DNA of 64,000 nt. Origin: Glycomyces sp040645615 (lineage in GTDB: Bacteria > Actinomycetota > Actinomycetes > Mycobacteriales > Micromonosporaceae). Numbering within the stretch: the first letter of the stretch is position 1; each line of letters starts with the position of its first letter. Under the pieces are notes generated by a model. It was not told the DNA's origin and did not search any database. It was given only the letters and a program-made list of their open reading frames with translations. The position numbers were made by a program, and so were the translations under genes. Of this stretch, positions 8,859 through 18,000 are shown piece by piece. Location: the NCBI RefSeq assembly GCF_040645615.1, contig NZ_JBEYYO010000018.1, positions 1 to 64,000 of the forward strand. The letters run 5' to 3'.

Positions 8859-10001
8859 TCAGCGGCGGTACAGCGGGTTCGCGCCGGGCGGGCGCTCCTC
8901 GGCCGCGACGGGGCCGGGCGCGGTGCCTTCGCCGAACGGGGAGCCGCCGAGGCGCTCGCGGTCGTGGCCTGCGAGCCAGTTCTCCAGGTCGGGTCCGTCC
9001 GGGACGATCTGGGTCGGGTTGAGGTCCTCGTGGACGACGTAGTAGTGGCGTTTGATCTGGTCGAAGTCGACGGTGTCGCCGAAGCCGGGGGTCTGGAACA
9101 GGTCCCGCGCGTAGGCCCACAGGTTCGGCTGCTCGGTGAGCTTGTTGCGGTTGCATTTGAAGTGGCCGTGGTAGACCGCGTCGAACCGCACGAGCGTGGT
9201 GAACAGGCGCACGTCGGCCTCGGTGAGGTGCTCGCCCATGAGGTAGCGGCGGTCGGCCAGGCGGTCTTCGAGCCAGTCGAGGGCGTCGAACAGCCGCTCG
9301 TAGGCCTTGTCGTAGGCGCGCTGCGAACCGGCGAAGCCGGCCCGGTAGACCCCGTTGTTGACCTCGGTGAAGATCCGCTTGATCACCGGGAGCATGTCGT
9401 CGACCAGGTCCGCGGGGACCAGGTCCGGCGCGCCCTCGCGGTGGTGGGCCCTCCACTGGGTCGAGAGGTCGAACGTCAGCTGCGGGTAGTTGTTCGTGAC
9501 CACCCCTCCCGAGGGCACGTCCACGATCGCGGGCACGGTGATCCCGCGCGGATACCCCGGGAAGCGCGCGAAGTAGTGCTCTTGCAGCCGCTCGGTGCCC
9601 AGTACCGGGTCGCGGCCCTCCGGGTTCAGGTCGAAGGTCCACGAGCGCACGTCGTGGACCGGGCCCGGCGTGGCCAGCGACAGCACGTCCTCGAGGCCCA
9701 GCAGGCGGCGGACGATGATCGAGCGGTGCGCCCACGGGCAGGCGCGAGCGGCCACGAGGCGGTAGCGGCCCGGCTCGACCGGCCACGCGTGCGCGCCTTC
9801 GTTCAGGCCGGTCATGCGCGGATCGCCGATGGTCGAGGAGGCCTCCACGGGCGCGGCCAGCGCGGCGTCCACATCGGCCACGATCCGGTCCTCGATGTAG
9901 TTGGTGTCCCGCGTGAACTCCTCGCCGGTGACGTACGCGCCTTTGGTGGAGTGCTCGGTGCCGGCGGTCGGGTTCGGTTCTGGCTGCTGCGCTGCGCTCA
10001 T
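8859..10001 (-). CDS. xi-class GST / S-thiolyl-hydroquinone reductase
   Basis: A 380-residue protein of the YqjG/PcpF family. The N-terminal thioredoxin-like part contains the redox centre CPWAHR, and the all-helical C-terminal part contains LTEADVRLFTTLVRFDAVYHGHFKCN. Family members reduce S-glutathionyl-hydroquinones. Actinomycetes use mycothiol, so a mycothiolyl-hydroquinone substrate is inferred. It is transcribed leftward, 41 bases before the dehydrogenase gene, and divergent from the serine hydrolase. Confidence 0.88.
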   Translation of the reverse strand: MSAAQQPEPNPTAGTEHSTKGAYVTGEEFTRDTNYIEDRIVADVDAALAAPVEASSTIGDPRMTGLNEGAHAWPVEPGRYRLVAARACPWAHRSIIVRRLLGLEDVLSLATPGPVHDVRSWTFDLNPEGRDPVLGTERLQEHYFARFPGYPRGITVPAIVDVPSGGVVTNNYPQLTFDLSTQWRAHHREGAPDLVPADLVDDMLPVIKRIFTEVNNGVYRAGFAGSQRAYDKAYERLFDALDWLEDRLADRRYLMGEHLTEADVRLFTTLVRFDAVYHGHFKCNRNKLTEQPNLWAYARDLFQTPGFGDTVDFDQIKRHYYVVHEDLNPTQIVPDGPDLENWLAGHDRERLGGSPFGEGTAPGPVAAEERPPGANPLYRR

Positions 10002-10165
10002 GGGGCCAGCCTACGCAGTTGTCCGATGCGGCTGCCCCGCTTCGGGTTCGAGTCGCGGTTCCTCCGTTCGGAGGAGAAGCGCGGCGTGTGCTCCTGCCTC
10101 CGGTTTAGGCGAATATCGTCCTGTTCGCGGTTATATCCGGGCCTTCGGGCTCCTAGGGTGGACTC

Positions 10166-11392
10166 ATGCCAAGACACCTCCCACTCGCAAGCCTGCTCAC
10201 CGCCGCGCTCGTCGCGGCTACCGGAGCGTCGGCGGCCGCAACCGAGCCCGGCGACGCATTCGACGAAGCGCTCCTGGAAGCGAAGATCGCCGAGTTCGCC
10301 GAGATCGGCGGATTCACGGTGATCGCCGAGGCCCGCGACGGCGACGAGACCTGGACCGGGGCCGTGGGCGACCGCGGTCTCGACGGGGGCGAGGCGGCCG
10401 AGCCGGACGACCGGGTCCGGATCGCCAGCCTCACCAAGTCGATGATCTCGGTGATCCTCCTCCAGCTCCAGGACGAGGGCGCGGTCGACCTCGACGGCGT
10501 GCTCGGCGACCACCTCCCGGGGCTGCTGCCCTATGAGGACGAACCGACGATCCGGCAGATCCTCAGCCACACCGGCGGACTGGACGACTACTTCGTCCAC
10601 CTCTACCCGTCGCTGCTGGAGAACGACATCAGCGACGTCGAGGCCGACCACCGCGTCCACCACTCCCCCGAGGCGCTCATCGAGATGAGCACCGAGGGGC
10701 CGTTGCTGTTCCCGCCCGGGGAGCAGTGGTCGTACTCCAACACCGGGTACATGGCGCTCGGCCTGCTGATCGAGGAGCTCACCGGGAACAGCCTCGGGCA
10801 CGAGCTCGACCAGCGGGTGTTCGAGGCCGTGGGCATGGACGACTCGTATCTGCCGCATGACGACAGCTCGGGTTTCCGCGGCGATCATCTGGTGCCGTAC
10901 CTGTCCACAGGGGATCTCGATCGGCCGTACTTCGACACCTCGGAGCTGTCGAACACGCAGCTGTGGGCGGCGGGCGGCGTCATCGCCGAACTGGCGGACG
11001 TCAACGACTTCTACCGGGCGTTCGCCGACGGGACGCTTCTGAGCGAGGAGCAGCTCGCCGAGGCCACCGTGTACGTGCCCACCGAGCTGGGCTTCGACTA
11101 CGGGCTCGGGCTCACCGGGCTCCAGTTGGGCTGCCCCGACGATCCCGAGGCGATGCACTTGGGGCACACCGGCGGCGGGCTGGGGCACCAGACCTACTCG
11201 TTCCACTCCGCGGACGGCGAGCGGCAGATGAGCTTCTCCTGGAACCTGGACGACCGGCATTACGCGGACCCGGCCGAGGTCCAGTGGGCGCTCTTCGGCC
11301 TGCTGGTGGCGGGTCTGTGCGGGGTCGACATCGACGAGGAGCCGGGCGTGATGACGTTCGCGCCTCAGGATCTCATGCTCACTAACGGATAG
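10166..11392 (+). CDS. secreted beta-lactamase-fold serine hydrolase
   Basis: A 408-residue exported protein of the class C beta-lactamase/D-alanyl-D-alanine carboxypeptidase fold (serine hydrolase family S12). A Sec signal covers residues 1-24 (AATGASAAA). Catalytic motifs are SLTKS (SxxK), YSNTGY (YxN) and GHTGGG (in place of KTG). Physiological substrates cannot be told: peptides, esters and cell-wall fragments are all known in the family. It is monocistronic and ends in a region dense with inverted repeats. Confidence 0.88.
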   Translation: MPRHLPLASLLTAALVAATGASAAATEPGDAFDEALLEAKIAEFAEIGGFTVIAEARDGDETWTGAVGDRGLDGGEAAEPDDRVRIASLTKSMISVILLQLQDEGAVDLDGVLGDHLPGLLPYEDEPTIRQILSHTGGLDDYFVHLYPSLLENDISDVEADHRVHHSPEALIEMSTEGPLLFPPGEQWSYSNTGYMALGLLIEELTGNSLGHELDQRVFEAVGMDDSYLPHDDSSGFRGDHLVPYLSTGDLDRPYFDTSELSNTQLWAAGGVIAELADVNDFYRAFADGTLLSEEQLAEATVYVPTELGFDYGLGLTGLQLGCPDDPEAMHLGHTGGGLGHQTYSFHSADGERQMSFSWNLDDRHYADPAEVQWALFGLLVAGLCGVDIDEEPGVMTFAPQDLMLTNG

Positions 11393-11445
11393 CACGTTAG
11401 GGAGCGTGCTATAACTAATGCATCATTATATGAAAGGCATTAGTT
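11382..11445. promoter_or_regulatory. nested TTAG-containing inverted repeats before the alpha/beta hydrolase
   Basis: Three inverted repeats are packed here: CTAACG/CGTTAG (11382-11400), TAGCACG/CGTGCTA (11390-11411, overlapping the upstream stop) and AACTAATGC/GCATTAGTT (11413-11421 and 11437-11445, 15-base spacer). The last ends just before the GAGATG that starts the hydrolase, so a repressor bound there would block transcription. The regulator is not adjacent. Confidence 0.55.
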
Positions 11446-11448
11446 GAG

Positions 11449-12309
11449 ATGAGCACCTTCCCTCGCGTCCACCACCGCACCATCGATGTCGGCGGCGTCG
11501 AGGTCGCCTACCGGGAGTCGGTCCCAGAGCGGCCCGACGCGCCGACATTGCTGCTCCTGCACGGCTTCCCCTCGTCCTCGCACCAGTTCCGCGGCCTGTT
11601 CGCCGCACTCGGCGACCGGTACCGGCTCATCGCCCCCGACTACCCCGGCTTCGGGCGCACGGCGGCACCCGAGGACTACCGGTACAGCTTCGACGCCCTC
11701 GCCGACACCATCGAGGGCTTCGTGGAACGGCTGGGCCTGACCCGGTTCTCGTTCTACGCGTTCGACTTCGGCGCTCCGGTGGGCTTCCGTATCGCGCTGC
11801 GTCGTCCGGAGTGGATCGAAGGGCTCGTGGTCCAGAACGGCAACGCCTACGAGGCCGGCCTCTCGCAGGGAGCCCGCGACTTCATCGCGCTGCGCCCCGA
11901 TCAGCCCGAAGCCGAGGCCACGATCAGGAACCTGCTCACCTTGGAGGGCACCAGGTTCCAGTACGAGACCGGAGTGGCCGACCCTTCGGTGATCGCGCCC
12001 GAGAGCTGGACCCTCGACCAGCACTTCCTGGACCTGCCCGGACGCAAGGAGGCGCAGGTCGCGCTCGCGTTCGACTATCACTCCAATGTGGATCAATACG
12101 ACGCGTGGCAGGCCTGGATGCGGACCCACACGCCGCCCGCGCTGATCCTGTGGGGCACCGGCGACCCGTTCTTCACCGAACCGGGCGCCCGCGCCTACCT
12201 CGACGACCTGCCGAAGGCCGGATTGCACCTGTTCGCCACCGGGCACTTCGCGCTGGAGACCCACCTGGCCGAGATCGCCCCGCTCATCGCCGAGTTCCTC
12301 GACCGGTGA
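11449..12309 (+). CDS. alpha/beta hydrolase, haloalkane dehalogenase/epoxide hydrolase group
   Basis: A 286-residue cytosolic alpha/beta hydrolase. The oxyanion region is LLLHGFPSSSHQFR. The nucleophile elbow reads YAFDFGAPVGF, placing Asp rather than Ser as nucleophile, typical of haloalkane dehalogenases and epoxide hydrolases. A later acid (GTGDPFF) and the His of GHFALE complete the triad. It is transcribed alone behind a strong palindromic promoter region and converges with the PPOx-fold gene. Confidence 0.86.
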   Translation: MSTFPRVHHRTIDVGGVEVAYRESVPERPDAPTLLLLHGFPSSSHQFRGLFAALGDRYRLIAPDYPGFGRTAAPEDYRYSFDALADTIEGFVERLGLTRFSFYAFDFGAPVGFRIALRRPEWIEGLVVQNGNAYEAGLSQGARDFIALRPDQPEAEATIRNLLTLEGTRFQYETGVADPSVIAPESWTLDQHFLDLPGRKEAQVALAFDYHSNVDQYDAWQAWMRTHTPPALILWGTGDPFFTEPGARAYLDDLPKAGLHLFATGHFALETHLAEIAPLIAEFLDR

Positions 12310-12318
12310 GCTCCCGGC

Positions 12319-12735
12319 TCACTTGGCGGCGACCAGGCGCAGTCCGGACACGCGCTCAGGGTCGACGGCGATGACCATGTCCAGCGGGTCGCGCATCCAG
12401 GACTCGACCTGGAGGCCGATCTGGGCGGCGTGGGGATCGCGGGAGACGTCGACCACGGTGCCCGAGACCAGGACGCTCCAGCCAAGGCGGGTGTCCGGCT
12501 CGACCTCGTCGGCCTCGTAGGCGACCCGGAGACCGGCTCCGGCTTTCACCGCTCGCGCGAACGCCGAAGTGTGCCTGGTGAACACGAAGATCCGGCCGTC
12601 GAGCACGACATGGTTCAGGGGCCTGATGACGGGGGCGCCATCGACCACGAAGGCCACGCGCCCGAACTCGGCGCGGCCGAGGAGGTCCAGCGCGGCCTCG
12701 GGGTCGATCTCGACCGGGACTCGTTGACGCTCCAC
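12319..12735 (-). CDS. pyridoxamine 5'-phosphate oxidase-fold flavin-binding protein
   Basis: A 138-residue split-barrel protein (PPOx/nitroreductase-like group common in actinobacteria). It has RAEFGRVAFVVDGAPVIRPLNHVVLDGRIFVFTRH followed by LGWSVLVSGTVVDV. Relatives bind FMN, F420 or heme, and the cofactor cannot be decided here. It converges with the alpha/beta hydrolase and is separated from the upstream SDR by a strong terminator. Confidence 0.82.
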   Translation of the reverse strand: MERQRVPVEIDPEAALDLLGRAEFGRVAFVVDGAPVIRPLNHVVLDGRIFVFTRHTSAFARAVKAGAGLRVAYEADEVEPDTRLGWSVLVSGTVVDVSRDPHAAQIGLQVESWMRDPLDMVIAVDPERVSGLRLVAAK

Positions 12736-12835
12736 AGCAGATCCCTTCGCGACGATGCGGGACCGGGCCGAGGCGGTCCTCGGCCGTCACCGCTGGTTCG
12801 ACGCTACCAACCTCCCGGTCGCGCGGCTGGGGAAC

Positions 12836-12873
12836 GTTGCTCGCCGCGTCCCGCTCGGGACGCGGCGAGCAAC
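12836..12873 (-). terminator. 18-bp stem terminator after the SDR gene
   Basis: GTTGCTCGCCGCGTCCCG (12836-12853) pairs perfectly with 12856-12873 across a two-base gap. It lies ten bases past the SDR stop and insulates the PPOx gene downstream. Confidence 0.85.
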
Positions 12874-12882
12874 AGGTTCCGG

Positions 12883-13590
12883 TCAGCGCGCGGCGAGCTC
12901 GGGATAGATGACGCTCGGGTCGGCGTTCAGGAGCGCCTTGACCTCGGCGGTGGGCCGGTCGGCCAGGACCTCCAAGGCGCCCGACTCGATGCCGTCGAGC
13001 CCGGCCCGCGCCACGTCCGCAGGGTCGGCCTTCTCGGCCTCGATCCCGGCGAGCATGTCGGTGTCGACTCCGGCCACGTGCAGCCCGACCACGTGCGTGC
13101 CCTGCGGCGCGAGTTCGAGCCGGACCGCGTTCGTCAGGCTCCACGACGCGGCCTTGGCCGCCGCGTAGGCGTGCCCGAGCCCGGGCGTGCGCCACGAGAG
13201 CACCGACAGCATGTTGAGGATCGCTCCCCCGCCGTTCGCGCCGAGCACCGGCGCGAAGGCCCGGACCATGCGCAGCGCCCCGAAGAAGTTGGTCTCCATC
13301 TCGCGCCGGATCGCGTCCTCGGACCCGGCGACGAGGTTCTCGAACGTGGCGATCCCCGCGTTGTTGATCAGGATCGTCGCGTCCGAAGCGGCCTCGGCGG
13401 CGGCCGCGACCGAGGCCGGGTCGGTGATGTCGAGCTGTACGGCTTGGACGCCGGGCAGGTCGACCGTATCGATGTCGCGCGCCCCGGCATAAACCTTGGC
13501 CGCGCCGCGTTCGAGAAGTTGCCGCGCGAAATGGCGGCCGATGCCCCGGTTGGCGCCGGTGACGAGTGCGATTGCTCCTTGGATCTCCAT
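12883..13590 (-). CDS. short-chain dehydrogenase/reductase
   Basis: A 235-residue classical SDR. The cofactor motif is TGANRGIG (11-18), followed by NNAG and the catalytic YAAAK with an upstream Ser (MLSVLSW). Its substrate cannot be read from sequence. It is divergent from a MerR regulator 76 bases away with a MerR-type dyad between them, so it is probably that regulator's target. Confidence 0.88.
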   Translation of the reverse strand: MEIQGAIALVTGANRGIGRHFARQLLERGAAKVYAGARDIDTVDLPGVQAVQLDITDPASVAAAAEAASDATILINNAGIATFENLVAGSEDAIRREMETNFFGALRMVRAFAPVLGANGGGAILNMLSVLSWRTPGLGHAYAAAKAASWSLTNAVRLELAPQGTHVVGLHVAGVDTDMLAGIEAEKADPADVARAGLDGIESGALEVLADRPTAEVKALLNADPSVIYPELAAR

Positions 13591-13606
13591 GCGGTCGACG
13601 CTAAGA

Positions 13607-13624
13607 CCTCACGCCGACGTCAGG
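13607..13624. promoter_or_regulatory. MerR-type operator between SDR and MerR genes
   Basis: CCTCACG CCGA CGTCAGG is an 18-bp dyad with one mismatch. It resembles MerR-family operators, which carry ACCTCA-like arms. It lies in the 76-base divergent intergenic space. Confidence 0.55.
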
Positions 13625-13666
13625 GGCAAACGATAGTGGCAGACGCCACAGCGAAGGAGGACGCGG

Positions 13667-14017
13667 ATGCGCATCGGAGAACTGGCCGAGGCCACGGGCG
13701 CGACCGTGCGCGCCATCAGGTACTACGAGGAGCAGGGCCTCCTGGGCTCCGAACGCACCGCGAGCGGCCAGCGCGTCTACACCCGGGACGCGGTCGACCA
13801 GGTCCGCTGGATCCGGATGCTCCTGGAGAACGGCCTCCCCAGCAGAGCGATCGCCAAACTCCGCCGCTGCGAGAGCGCCGACGAGGTCACCCCCGAGCAG
13901 CGGGCCGTGATCTACGCCGAGCACGCCCGCCTCGAAGCCGAATTCGCGGCCGTGGCGGCCAAGAGGGACCGCTTCGAGGCGATGCTGGCCTACATCGGCG
14001 ACGACCGCGAGTCCTAG
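13667..14017 (+). CDS. MerR-family transcriptional regulator
   Basis: A 116-residue regulator with a MerR winged helix at the N terminus (MRIGELAEATGATVRAIRYYEEQGLL), followed by a dimerisation helix. There are no Cys residues for metal binding, so an organic or redox signal is more likely. GAAGGAGG lies just upstream. It is divergent from the SDR gene, as in many MerR-enzyme pairs. Confidence 0.9.
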   Translation: MRIGELAEATGATVRAIRYYEEQGLLGSERTASGQRVYTRDAVDQVRWIRMLLENGLPSRAIAKLRRCESADEVTPEQRAVIYAEHARLEAEFAAVAAKRDRFEAMLAYIGDDRES

Positions 14018-14020
14018 GGA

Positions 14021-14794
14021 TCATCCCAAGGCCGCCCGTGTCGGTTCGCCTGAGACGATGAGCCGCACGAGGAACGCGCCCGCGACGAGCGCCGCCGCCA
14101 CGCCCGCCGTCACTGCCGCGGCCGGATCCGCGCTCGCCGCGATCCAGGCCAGCGCCCACAGCGCGGCGGCGGTGAAGCCGAGGACCGCCCTGGCCTTGGC
14201 GACCACCCAGGTCAGTGCCGCTGCGGTGAGCGCGAGTGCCAGGACCGCCGCCGCCGAGGCGACACCGTCGTCGGTGACCGCGGCCCAAGTGGTCAAGGCG
14301 CCGACGACCGCGGCCACCGCGACCCAGCCGGTGTAGAGCGTGAGCGGAAGCCAGAGGAGCCAGCGCGCGGCACGACCGCTCGGGGCGTCGGCCGCCGCGT
14401 TGGCCCAGGCGGCGGCGAGGGCCACGAGCAGCGCCACGATCACGATCTGCGAGGCCGCGACCTGGCCGGAGGCGAACAGCAGCACCCAGACCGCGTTCAG
14501 CACTCCCGCGATCGCGATCCACCAGCCGGTGTCACGGTGCACGGGTTCGCCGCGCTGGGAGGGGAGCGCCTGCCACACCGCCAAAGCCAGCACGGCCACG
14601 TAGATCGCGTTCCAGATCATGAAGGCCGTGCCGCCGGGCAGCAGCGGATTCGGGTGGGACCGGGCCACCTCGCCGACCGATGCACCGAGGGCGCCGCTGC
14701 CGCCGAGCGCTCCGGCGGCGAGCTGGAGCAGTGCCGCGAGCAGGACGCAGGAGGCGCGGACGAGATCGCTTCTGGACTTGACGTTCTCGGACAT
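14021..14794 (-). CDS. TspO-like multi-pass membrane protein
   Basis: A 257-residue membrane protein with about seven or eight hydrophobic segments. The stretch GTAFMIWNAIYVAVLALAVWQALPSQR and later Trp-rich segments resemble the tryptophan-rich sensory protein (TspO/MBR) relatives of actinobacteria. Ligand and role are unknown. It converges with the MerR gene, three bases apart, and has a perfect palindrome upstream. Confidence 0.7.
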   Translation of the reverse strand: MSENVKSRSDLVRASCVLLAALLQLAAGALGGSGALGASVGEVARSHPNPLLPGGTAFMIWNAIYVAVLALAVWQALPSQRGEPVHRDTGWWIAIAGVLNAVWVLLFASGQVAASQIVIVALLVALAAAWANAAADAPSGRAARWLLWLPLTLYTGWVAVAAVVGALTTWAAVTDDGVASAAAVLALALTAAALTWVVAKARAVLGFTAAALWALAWIAASADPAAAVTAGVAAALVAGAFLVRLIVSGEPTRAALG

Positions 14795-14864
14795 GCGACC
14801 GCCTCGGTTGGTGCGACGCCGAGGTGTGCCCCGACAGTCCAGGGGTAACCCGGTATCGCAATAC

Positions 14865-14881
14865 GATGCACCAATGGTGCA
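14865..14881. promoter_or_regulatory. perfect 17-bp palindrome upstream of the TspO-like gene
   Basis: ATGCACCA-A-TGGTGCAT has 8-base arms around one central base, about 70 bases before the TspO-like start. It resembles a TetR/GntR-size operator. No cognate regulator lies next to it. Confidence 0.5.
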
Positions 14882-15031
14882 TGTTCCGGATCCGAGGCGG
14901 AGGGGCTTCGGGCGCCTTCATCGCATCGGTCGACCGGTGTTCAGGCGCTCAGCGCCGCATGCGCCTCTCGCTGCGCGGAGTCGACCACGTCCGGTCGTCA
15001 CGTGCGCGGTATCGGCCGCGGGCGCCTCGGT

Positions 15032-18000
15032 TCAGGGGCGGAGGCGGTAGCCGCGGGGGGTTATTCGGAAGCCGTTCGCTTCGAGTAGCGGCGCGAGTGG
15101 GGATGATTGGGCCGCTTCGTCGTTCACTCGTTCGATGTGGAGCGGCGGGGCGTTGCCCGCTCGGGTCGCCTCCGCGAGTGCCGTTGTGGCGCTGGCGATT
15201 CGGGAATCCTCACTCCAGTCGCCTTCGGCGGGCCAGGCCAGGAGCGTTTTGCCGCCGCGTTCGACGTAGAGGGCGAGCGCGCCGTCCACCAAGGCCACAA
15301 CCGCTCCCGCTTTGCGCCCCGGGACGTGGCCCGAGCCATCCGGGGGTTCGGGCCAGGGCAGGGCCGCGCCGTAGGCGTTCGCGGGGTCGGCGGCGGCCAG
15401 GACCGTCGCGCCCGCGGTCTCGGCCACGTTGGCACGCAGGCGGTCCACCGCGCCTTCGCCCGCGAACTGGGCCGCGCCGAGGCCCTCGACCACGTAGCCG
15501 CGGCGGGCGCGGCCGGTCTCCTCGAACGCCGAGAGCACCCGGTAGACCTTCGCGAAGCCGCCCTCTGCGCCTTCGGCGGCCACCGCGCCGCGGGTCACGA
15601 CCCCGTGCCGGTCGAGCAGGGTCTCGGCGAACGCGTGCGCGCGGACCGTGGGATCGGGTTCGAGCGCGGGCAGCAGCGACCAGCGCCCGGCGACCTCGGG
15701 CGGGCTCGCGGTGCTCGGCTGGCGCAGGTCGCGCCAGCCGGGGAGGCCCTGGCGGGCACGGGGAGTCGAGCGTCGGGCACGGTGCGCGGTGGTCCCGGAG
15801 CCGAGGCGGGCCCGCAGCGGCGCGAGCGTGTCGTTGGTGACCCGCCCCGACCACGCGAGGTCCCACAATGCGGCCGCGAGGTCGCCTTCCGTGGCCTCGG
15901 AGTGGCCTTCGGCGCGGACGCGGTCGAGGAGCTGGCGGAAGAACAGGCCGTAGCCTCCGGCGAGTGAGTCCATGAGGGACTCGTGGAGCGGCGCGGGTTC
16001 GAGCGGCCCCGGTTCGCTCAGCAGCAGCGGGGCGGTCTCGGCCGGGTAGAGGGCGATCCAGCCGTCCTTGCCTTGCAGCGTTCCGGTTCCGGCCCAGAGG
16101 ATCTCGCCCGAAGCGGTGAGCTCGTCGAGCATCGCCGGGGTGTAGTCGGCCACCCGCGAGGGCAGGATCGACTGCTCCAAGGCCGAAGCGGGCACGGACG
16201 CGCCTTGGAGTTGTTCGACAGCGCGGGCCAGGCCGTCGATCCCGCGCAGCTGCCCGGGCCCGCGCTCGGCGGCCCAGGTGCCGATCTGCTGCCAGCGCGG
16301 CAGGAACGCGGCGAGCGTCTCGGGCGGGACCGGTTCGAGTTCCTTGCGCAGGGCCGCGAGCGAGCGGCGGCGCAGACGGCGGAGCACGGTGGCGTCGCAC
16401 CATTCGAGGTGCTCGCCGCCGGGCCGGAATTCGCCTTCGACGAGGCCGCCGTCCGCGGCGAGGCGCCGCAGGGCGGTGTCGGCGACGGCCGCGCCGAGGC
16501 CGAAGCGCTGGGCCGCTTCGGCAGTGGTGAAGGGGCCGTGGGTGCGGGCGTAGCGGGCGAGGAGGTCGCCGAGCGGATCGGGCACGGGTTCGGTGAAGGC
16601 CGCTGGGACGCCTCCGGGCAGAGCGGTGCCGAGGGCGTCGCGCAGGCGCCCTGCGTCCTCGATCGCGGCCCAGTGGTCGCGCCCGGCGATGTCCACGCTG
16701 ATGGCGCGGCCCGCGTCGGACAGCGTTCGGGTCCAGGCGGGTTCGGCGCCGCGTTCGGCCAGTTCGGCGTCGGTGAGGGGGCCGAGGAGGCGCAGGAGGT
16801 CGGCCACGGATTCACCGTCGCGGGCGCGGCGGTCCTCGGTGCGCCACTGGAGTTCGCGTTCGGTCTCGGCGAGCACGTCGGGGTCGAGGAGTTCGCGCAG
16901 GTCGACGTCGCCGAGGAGGTCGGCCAGGAGCCGGGAGTCGAGCGAGAGCGCGGCGGCGCGGCGCTCGGCCAGGGGCGTGTCGCCCGCGTACATGAACTGC
17001 GCGACGTAGCCGAACAGGAGCGTGCGGGCGAACGGGGAGGCCTCGGTGGTGGTGACTTCGACGACGCGGACGTCGCGACTGGCGATGTCGCGCATGAGTT
17101 CGGCGAGTCCGGGCACGTCGTAGACGTCTTGGAGGACCTCGCGCACGGCTTCGAGGATGATCGGGAAGGTCGGGAACCGCCCGGCGACTTCGAGGAGCTG
17201 CGCGGAGCGGAGCCGCTGCTGCCACAGCGGTTGGCGTTTGCCCGGTTGGCGGTGCGGCAGGAGCAGCGCGCGCGAGGCCGCTTCGCGGAACCGCGAGGCG
17301 AACAGGGACGAGCCCGCGACCGCCTCGGTGACGATCGGCCCGATCTCGTCCTCGCCGAACGCGAGGTCGGCGGCCCCGAGCGGGTCGGGGGTCTCGGTGT
17401 CGGGCAGGCGCACCACGATGCCGTCGTCGTGGTGCATCAGCTGCGGGTCGATGCCGTGGCGCTCGCGCAGGCGCTCGCCGAGTGCGAGGGCCCAGGGGGC
17501 GTTGACCTGCGCGCCGAACGGGGAGTGGACCACGATGCGCCAGTCGCCGAGTTCGTCGCGGAACCGTTCGATGAGGATGGTGCGGTCGTCGGGAACCACA
17601 CCGGCGGCCTCGCGCTGGTCGGCGAGGTAGGCGATCGCGTTGCGGGCCGCGAACGCGTCCAGACCGGCGGCGGCCAGGCGCGCGTGGGCCGCGGCGTCGT
17701 CCAGGGAGGCGAGTTCGCGCACGAACGCGCCGATCGCGCGGCCGAGTTCGAGGGGGCGGCCGAGGCCGTCGCCGCGCCAGAACGGGAGGCGGCCGGGCGC
17801 GCCGGGGGCCGGGGAGACCGAGACGCGGTCGCGGCCGATCTCCTCGATCCGCCACGATGAAGTGCCGAGGGTGAACACGTCGCCTACGCGCGACTCGTAG
17901 ACCATCTCCTCGTCGAGCTCGCCCACGCGGCCGCCGCCGCGCTTGGGGTCGGTCCCGGCGAGGAACACCCCGAAGAGTCCCCGGTCGGGGATGGTGCCGC

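Noticed and set aside
10002..10165. Small plus-strand frames between the GST and serine hydrolase genes
   Set aside because: They run into the hydrolase in the wrong frame and lack ribosome binding sites. The interval is best read as a divergent promoter region.
14852..14861. Shared 10-mer GTATCGCAAT in the TspO-like and CDF promoter regions (other copy at 54220-54229, opposite strand)
   Set aside because: A shared 10-base word is expected by chance in 64 kb. The orientation relative to the genes differs and the surrounding bases do not match.
15107..17860. Long plus-strand reading frames opposite the Lhr gene
   Set aside because: They are antisense shadows of a GC-rich gene, with Arg/Gly/Ala-rich translations and no family motifs. 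The minus-strand Lhr frame explains the region.
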